This document shows, one piece after another, positions 56,852 through 64,000 of a stretch of DNA of 64,000 nucleotides. Each line of letters starts with the position of its first letter. The stretch's first letter is position 1. Origin of the DNA: Gloeophyllum trabeum ATCC 11539 (taxonomy: Eukaryota > Basidiomycota > Agaricomycetes > Gloeophyllales > Gloeophyllaceae). The DNA is taken from contig NW_006920413.1 in the NCBI RefSeq assembly GCF_000344685.1, positions 1,057,717 to 1,121,716 of the forward strand. Direction: 5' to 3'. The notes below the pieces were generated by a model. It had not been told where the DNA came from. It saw nothing but the letters and a program-made list of their open reading frames with translations, and did not search any database. Both the position numbers and the translations under genes were made by a program.

Positions 56852-59454
56852 CGTTGGGAAGGGGAAAGGAATAGGACAGGCCTTGGCGTGTATAGCTATA
56901 AAGGGCGGCTGGGGACAGCGGTGGTGTCCTCGGGAAAGCCGGCCGCCCAGAAACCCGCGCCAATGACGCACGATCACGTGAACCCTAACCTTAGGCCAGC
57001 CTGCTCAGCTGGAATTGATGTAAGCGCCACCACGCTGCTACCTCCAAGCGAGTCTAGACCGCATCTTCCAAATAGAGCAGGTGAAGGTGTACATACTGCA
57101 GTGTACTCGAGCTCGTCGAGCTCTAGCCCGAGTAGAATGTTGGCCGCTCAGAAATGGGTTGACTGCAAGTGTCGTAAATTTAGAAGGGTCATTTTCGACA
57201 GTGGATCGGACGCGTCGTGGGGCTCCGTGGTGTCTCTCGCGAGCACCTGTCCGCAATCCTGGCTAATGTTGGCCATCCTTCATCTGTTCCCAGCGGAGAC
57301 AACGTGTTCTTCCACAGACATGTCGTCATTTCCAGCTGCGGTCAGCGAGGATTGTTCGTCAAGGCCCCGGACAAAACCCGAGGACAGCGGCAAAGATAGA
57401 CATTCCAGGAATAGCATCCTATCTTCCTGTCTATAATGTCAAGAGGTCCAGCGCTGCACACGCAGCGCAGCACTAGTTGGCCAAGGAGTCGAGGCATCTT
57501 GTACGGTAACTCCACCGGATTATCCAAGCGCTACCAAAAAGAGGCCAGGGATCTGTTGAAAGCCAATGGTAATAAGGACACGCAACGACTGCGGATGACG
57601 CCAATAATACGATCGTACGTCGATGCGGGAGAATCTGAAACCAAAGCGAGTACGCCGATAAACATAGTTGTTCGCTATGACAGATGTCCATTTACGTCCG
57701 GAAAGATTTGGCGGGGTAAACGCAGAAGAGCCCGATGAGGTCGATATGACGGTGTTCATTGAGAGTAGCGACCGGTGGCGGTGCAAAGGTGGGGAAGAGC
57801 GGGAACAAGACGAACGGGGAGAAGAAGTCAGGACTTGTAGACGGCCACTACCGGCCACTCTAGGTCTTTATGAAAGGCCAAAAGTCGAGCTGAATATTGC
57901 GCAGAGTCGAGTGTCGTCCAGGGGTATTAACAGTTGCGTGTTACGGTTGCGATATCGAGCAGCTGATGAATGGGTATCCTACGCTGAGAGGGATTTCCTG
58001 CCAATCCATTGACAACTTCACTTGTACCGACTAGTCCTGTTGAGAGCAAGCACTCCTTCTGTAAAAGCCCCCGGGATGAGGCTGTAGCACGCCCTGATCT
58101 GGTACGACGTCCAGCCCGCGGAAGAATGACCGCAGACCTCCATAATGCACCCTGTGCAACGCTTCTTTGGGTCGATATGAATTCTGTTACGCTGATTCTA
58201 GTCAGCATTCAGCTGCAGGGTGCTAACCCGTCTGGAGCTTCATCATACCTGGTATAGGCGCCCAATGGATGCATGGCCATGCTTCCCACTTCGTGTAGTG
58301 CCTGTTTCAATACTGTATAGTTCCATAGGATAGTAAGTCCCGGCTGGAGGTGTATCATCGGTAAAGGTAAGATCCGGGGGATGGTATTCGGCGAGCCCGC
58401 AATGTCCTTGCGGAATATACCACACCCCTTCGGTGCACTCGATTTTATTTGTAAAGAAACACGAGAAGCTGCGACGCTAAGACCCTGTACATCAGTTCAG
58501 GTGTCCCCTGGTGTCCCTGGCCGGCGTCCAAATATGGGAATACGGGAAGGTGCGGAGCGGCTGCATTCAAGTTGGACGTCGTGTACTTCAGCGAACTGGT
58601 CCATTACTTGCTGCTCCCCTTCGGAGTCATCATCGGATGAACTTACTTACGTTTTCGTGCCTACCGTGACTACTCCAGCAACATGCACAGAACGGATATT
58701 GATACTATCGTGTGTTCGCAGTCAGTAGACTTCGGATGTGGCTGAATGAGAATCAGATATGCATACAGTATAATACACCGGACGAAGGTTCGTCAGCCTA
58801 ATCGATGAATATGAATAAGCCCACTAAGGTTGCACTAAGGCAGAATGATTCAGAATAGGACGAACCGACGGCTCTTGCGGGAGACTCCGAAAGGTCGTGA
58901 TGAGCAAGAACAAACCTGGGACTGGGGAGTCTTGGGTCAGAGGACGTCACGGCTAGACCGCCGGTAATGCAGGACAGGTTTGCACAGCATTCGCAAGGTT
59001 TAGCACAGCTTGGAAGAATCGAAACAGCGATCCCCGAGAATAACGGGAACGGCAGGGGCTCGTGTAACATTTATAAGGGTCCAAAGCTCGAGCCATGTGG
59101 TGACGATACGCAACATCAATCGATCAACGGAGGACATCCCAGAATCCCCACACAGATTGGGTGTTTCCTTAGCAGCCGGAATGTCTTGAAAGACGCTGCA
59201 CGCAACACCTGCGCCTTGCTTCAATTTCCGCCAGGAACGACCCATCGTGCGTACGCACATGTGCCTTGCCAAATATCACTTTGAAGTCACTCTCCCACTG
59301 GCACCGTTGTAAACGTGCCAGTCATGTCACGGGCCTTCGGATGCTGAAGATGGTCCAAGTGCGAGGCAAGATCACTGCGGTCCAAGTCTGGGAGGAGCAG
59401 TCCTAACATACATAGCGGTGTGCATGCTCACTAAGCCCCACTTGAGGCACACCA
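56852..59454. other. Gene-poor region; scattered possible exons on the minus strand
   Basis: No gene is convincing. Two minus-strand pieces look protein-like: 58425-58243 (WYIPQGHCGLAEYHPPDLTF, ending in a stop) and about 58645-58490 (acidic, SSDDDSEGEQQVMDQFAE). They could belong to one unidentified gene, but I could not link them by splicing. The first few hundred bases are the promoter side of the protease gene, including a CGAGCTCGTCGAGCTC palindromic stretch near 57110. Confidence 0.4.
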
Positions 59455-60081
59455 TCAATCCCAGTGAGGTAGTACAAGTCTAATGAAGCCTATCATGCCC
59501 GGCGCGTCGTAATTCGTCAGGTAATGCGGCTGTGTAGCAAAAGCGAAGCCGCAGAATCCTGTAACAGATGAATCCTGGATCCAGTGTTGATACAGTGATA
59601 GGGTTAACTGGTAGCTAAGTGAAGATCCTGCGTACCCGACATTCAATGATTCATTCACAATGACCATTTCGACGGGTAGTGTTCCTGGCGCCTACCGCCG
59701 CACATAAGTCATGAATGAGGATGACCTGACCACTCACCAGCGAGGTAACTCTAACCTTTCGGGGGCTGCCATTGACCTCGTACACCAGGCTGTACAAGTT
59801 GGAGCCTGAATCCAGATTGTCCCACCCCCGAGCATGAGCAAACTATGAGCAAACTGCTATTCAGATTTAGTGCCAACTGGTAGCTGTTTTACATGCTTAC
59901 GAACCTGGAGCTCTCCCAAGATTGACAAGAGTGTCTGTGCCTCCTCAAAGGCCACGGCTTTCAACACTGATGTCGGAGCCACTTCCCTAAGAATCCACGG
60001 ATGGTGTGTGAGAAGGGCAGAAGCTGATGTCGTTACAAAAATTCTCAAGTGCACGGAAGACGTGGGGCGGACTTGACCACG
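59455..60081 (-). CDS. Hypothetical protein, three exons, 5' end unresolved
   Basis: Three pieces join in phase through GT-AG introns: 60081-59905, 59842-59738 and 59691-59455 (172 codons plus stop). The joined frame has ordinary globular composition, e.g. TSVLKAVAFEEAQTLLSILG, DNLDSGSNLYSLVYEVNG and SSLSYQLTLSLYQHWIQDSS, and ends FIRLVLPHWD. The frame is also open to the acceptor at 60082, but no start codon was identified, so a further 5' exon is probable. I do not recognise a family. Confidence 0.5.
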
Positions 60082-63000
60082 CTACGCTAATATTTGCGCC
60101 AACACTGCGGCTACACATGCATTTTCAGAAATCCCTCAGGTCGCATAACACTACAGTGCAAATACTCCCGGTGAGCAGCTGACCCTTAAGAGGTGGCGCG
60201 CCGGTGGAGGGGACCAGAGTTAAACCGCTACAGGATAATGCCACCACAAACTGAACTTTGCATGACGGGGTGAAGTGGGAAGAGGTCAACCGCTATTTGG
60301 TCCCGACACAAGCGTTGAAGAGTGCGTAAGACATAGGCTGGCGTCGTGGGGCTCAGCAAGAATTTTGGGTTTTTGGGTTCCTTAGTGAGCCGAGACGAAG
60401 CCAAGGTAAGCCTACGGCGGTCCGGAGGTTGGCGGCAAATCGGCCAAAGGGTGGTTGCGGCAAGTGCGTTGGTCGGCTACCATTGGCACTCGATCTCGAG
60501 GAGGGGGCGGTCGTTGAGGGACAATTACCACTTGCCGTTTGTAGCCGCTCCTGGTCTTCCAAATCCCACTTCTCCCCTAAGGGGCATTAGGCCAGATGTC
60601 CAGAAAGATACGTGCCGGGTTGGCCAGTTGGACTGCCGTACAACGAGTGCAAAAGTGATTATCGTGTAGATTCCACCCTTCCATTAAATTTCCCATCTGC
60701 ATCGCAGGGAAACCCTGGAATCGAGGCGACTTTCGCACTCACCCTGTAAGGCCGAAAAACGGATGGACACTCCACGCCCTGCCACCCCCTTGAAGGTCTA
60801 ATCTGTCCTCCGGCTCTGATATCGTCCAGTGATGAAAAAATGTAACGGATCATGCGGTTGGGATACGACACTAAGCCTGCGACATATCACAGCCACCGCA
60901 CATCGTACGCGCCAACAAGGAGCTCGTGAGGATAGTGGCCCGCGGCAGCAACTTGGAAGTCCAAGCATAATTTGAAGCGTGGTGAGCAACGGCATGTCGA
61001 GAGTTGGCGGCGGTGTACGGTACACGCGTCTCAAACCGCCTTCTGGAGCAGGAAAATTTTGTGTATCTTCTCGTTCGTGGATCACACGGGGACACTATCT
61101 GCTCGTCGACCACTAGGCGACCCCGCACTTCGTTTCGATAAAATATTTTAGTCGCGGATCTCAGTGGATGATCGGAACAGCACTTACGTCTATTCCACAA
61201 CTTTGGATGCGAGACGGTGACATGATATCTCCGATACGGGTTGGATAGAAGTCAGTGACATATACGATGATTCATTAGGGCATACCTTTATTGTTCGATA
61301 CTTCCGTCCCACGGCAGGCAAAGATCGCCGAAAGACTGGTCTCTTCAGTACCTCTTGCCCAGCTCACGAAGCCGTCAATGTTCGTATGAAGTATGAGGGA
61401 TCGCGACACACTCACCCGAGTCTGAATTGCTGGCCACACAAGCCGCCCAGGCGGACCATTTGGCAAGCCGTCCGGTCGAACAATTGTTTCGTAGAACTGG
61501 TTAAATGATTACAAAAAATGTAGACTGCCACTAACACATATGTCCTTATCTCTTGATTTTCGTCCAGGTATTGGCTCGCGTTCCACCGACAGATCTGGGT
61601 GTCTAACCGCCGAGTTGTCCCGTAGTGGCATATCGGTAATATGTCGGTCGTTCCGTTCTGCGATGGCGAGTTGGGTCTATACCGTACCATGCACCGGACC
61701 CTGGATCCATCGAGACATTCAGCGGGCGATCCTTAAAGCAGCATGGCGACAGGAGGATGTACATGTGCAGCTGCTCGTTATTCAGATTGCTCTTGTCACC
61801 GGCAGTCCACCGGCAACATGAGACGCGTGATCTCAGACCGCACTTCGACAGTTTTCGAGGGTGTAAGGAGCTCCTCTTCGCGCGTGTCGTTGCAAGTGCT
61901 ATTACAGCCTGAATGGAGGAAGCGTTCAGAGTTGGATACTGGCAACCTCGAGCTCCTCGTCCATACTGTATAGCCACATTTTTTTCGTGTGCACCTGTCA
62001 ATTCCATGCAAGATGTTGCGCGTGTAATCCATTATCCGCGACGGTGCCTAACGTACCGAAGGCGGGCAAAACCTCGGAGGTCAAGACTTTCCGACGAATC
62101 GCTCATAAAACGTGTCGCAAACTGTTGAGAGCCTACGGCGCTTCGACTAAAATCTATACAGTATGATGTATGTAACCCTACGCGAGGTGGGTCTGCGTTA
62201 GCGAATGCGCTCACGTCGGTGCAGTTCTGATGCCGCCTTCTTCCACCCCGAACGGGAGAGGCCGGAGTGGCCCGCAAATTCATGTTGTGAGCAGGAGCTC
62301 GAGGATCTCCGACGGCTAGCAGCCGAGAACCGTGATCGTAAATCGCCTTCCTCATCCGTTTGACTCGCGACCCAGCGGCCTTACAAGGCAGTCCAGCGCG
62401 CTATTATGGCCTCTGAAGTATTACACTGGGAGCTGGGTGAAGCTGGATAACGTCTGGCCAGTCATTCTGGACGACCGGACCAGTATTCCAGACTGTGATG
62501 TCGACGGTCCTGCCGGGTTCATCATCATACGCTGTGTATGAGTGCCTATCTGAGTCCTCGCGTTCATTGAAACAGGCCGCAAACCTCACGGCATCCTCCG
62601 ACCACAATACTAAGAAGCCGAGATGATGGATTTTACGGATAAGAACGGCTTGAACTGACCGCTGTGCGAGAGTGCCCTAGTCACATGTAGAACGCGAGCT
62701 CGTCGTTTCTGTCAGGGTCCTTGTAGTCTAATACGCCTCGACTGCGAACGTTCCGGGCACGCTCCTACAGTCCGTCGAGCAAGGACAGAGGCAGGCCAGG
62801 ATGGCAGTCAAACAAAGGAGCGTCCGAGCAGTGCGGCAGTGGCTGGCTGATACATTCACGGGACTGTCTTGGCACCAGATCCGAAGGCATCAAAAGTGAT
62901 TCGGAAGGCACGGCAGTCGCCAAAATAGCCGTCGCCCAAGGGGGCGATTAGTATCGGGTGCTCGCGTGGCGACGTGCCCCTTAGAGATCTCAATCATGCT

Positions 63001-63288
63001 CGAGCTTCCGAGCGTAGGGTCGGTAGGGCAGTGCTGGGTTAACTAAACCTAATCCTGAGGTTTATAACACTCGGCAGGCCTTCCAGCTTCTCTCCCTCTC
63101 CTAGTCGTTCTTTTTATTCATGCGTTGTCTCTTTTCTTTATAGCCTTCGATCCATAGCGCGTCTGCTTTCCGAAAGCCCCGCCTATCTTGCTCAAGGCTT
63201 CCTTTTATTTTCTTATTCTTATTTTCGCCTTCCGTGTCTGTCCAGGTCTCGTCCCTTGTTGCCGTGAAGCCCACCGCACTCTCTCAGA
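60082..63288. other. Gene-poor 3.2-kb region before the transcription factor
   Basis: Many short frames on both strands, none with a recognisable domain, start context or splice chain. No transposon ends, tRNA or rRNA signature was seen. The last 250 bp (63030-63288) is CT-rich and precedes the start codon at 63289, as in fungal core promoters. Confidence 0.4.
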
Positions 63289-64000
63289 ATGGCCGAGAAA
63301 GGATCCGTGGCAAACAGCTCATCTGGGCCAAACGCCACTCTTCAGCGGGGGAAGGCATGTCTACGATGCAGGTACGCCGCCTCCACCCTTCACGCATGAT
63401 TCTTGACGGGCTGACACCCCCACCCCCCTCCTTAGGAAAAGGAAGATGGTAATTTCGATTGACAGCTGTCACTGCGTTGCATGTCTCATTTTGTCTGCCG
63501 CCCCCACAGAGATGTGATGGCATGAAGCCTGCCTGCCACCAGTGTATACGGGCCAAGAAGGGTGACCAGTGCGAGTACGACGACGGGAAGGGCAAGACTA
63601 GGACACAGCTGCTCCGTGAGAACATCGCTCGCCTTGAGCAAAGGATACGAGAGCTTGAGGATCCTGAATACACGTCCCCTTCCGTCACGCTGTTCGATCC
63701 CCACTCTCAATATTCGGGCTCGTCCTCGTCATCCAGTGCCGGCTCGCCAAGTGCCATCAGCCTCACTTCCCCTTCGCCGTATCCCATAGGTATTGTCCCT
63801 AGTATCGAGAGCCGCATGCCACTGCTGACAGTCATACCAGACGTCGCTGGTTCACCTCAGGCCACGTGGGGTCAGCTTTCGGTACGTATATTGGGCTTCG
63901 TGACTTGAGCTCTCCAACAGCTAACACCTCGTGATAGAGGTATTCATCTCCTACCCTGACTGGCGAGACTGCCTATTCTTCAGAAGAGAGAGCTCCGCCA
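63289..64000 (+). CDS. Zn2Cys6 transcription factor, N-terminal part (runs off the right edge)
   Basis: Exons 63289-63371, 63436-63448, 63510-63881 and 63938 onward fit in phase. Residues 24-53 are a complete Gal4-type zinc cluster with C24, C27, C34, C41, C44 and C53 (CLRCRKRKMRCDGMKPACHQ, then C, then GDQC). A leucine-containing helix (QLLRENIARLEQRIRELED) right after the cluster is the usual dimerisation coiled coil. The middle is Ser/Pro-rich and disordered. Exon 2 is only 13 nt and codes for the basic RKRKM between the second and third cysteines. Without it the zinc cluster is destroyed, so automated annotation could easily miss it. Target genes are unknown and the C-terminal domain is outside the window. 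Confidence 0.9.

Noticed and set aside
1..64000. tRNA, rRNA, riboswitch or CRISPR features
   Set aside because: I scanned by eye for tRNA B-box (GGTTCGAANCC), rRNA segments and arrays and saw none. A covariance-model search would be needed to exclude divergent ncRNAs.

Overview
This is nuclear DNA from a filamentous basidiomycete (Agaricomycetes; Polyporales is the best guess). The genes are cut by many 45-65 bp GT-AG introns, and the window contains an F-box paralogue, a copia element, MITEs and large kinase families of the kind that expand in mushrooms. Exon coordinates were assembled by hand from splice signals, reading-frame continuity and comparison between paralogues. There is no transcript evidence behind them.

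Layout. 0-11 kb: 5' end of a minus-strand Ty1/copia element (1-565), a seven-helix membrane protein, an F-box protein, a 544-bp terminal-inverted-repeat element, and the GPI-transamidase subunit PIG-U. 11-47 kb: a protein-kinase cluster with seven apparently intact kinase genes and three kinase relics, interrupted by housekeeping genes (acylphosphatase, prefoldin subunit 4, sphingosine-1-phosphate lyase, ribosome-biogenesis factor TSR1). 47-57 kb: a MYND-finger protein, an 874-bp TIR element, a secreted GH18 chitinase, an unidentified membrane protein and a GPI-anchored aspartic protease. 57-63 kb: gene-poor, with one unidentified multi-exon protein. 63.3 kb to the end: a Zn2Cys6 transcription factor that runs off the window.

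The kinase cluster is the most interesting part. Three architectures alternate. A-type (11.3-13.8 kb and 20.2-22.5 kb) has a long N-terminal helical region and a TKL-like kinase domain. C-type (17.9-19.6 kb, 30.6-32.3 kb and relics) has a different helical N-terminus and an HxDLHxxN catalytic loop. B-type (14.3, 23.2, 34.5, 38.8 and 45.9 kb) is a compact kinase without a recognisable glycine-rich loop, with nearly invariant exon lengths and a conserved proline-rich C-terminus. The order A(-) B(+) C(-) occurs twice in tandem; the second C copy is decayed. Further right, B-type kinases lie head-to-head with a small protein that has a hydrophobic N-terminal helix and a helical C-terminus. That two-gene module is also duplicated (34.5-37.2 kb and 38.8-41.5 kb). 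The fifth B-type gene is a pseudogene with two in-frame stops, two frameshifts and a damaged DFG motif. A fast-evolving signalling or allorecognition role is inference; the sequence shows repeated birth, duplication and decay of kinase modules.
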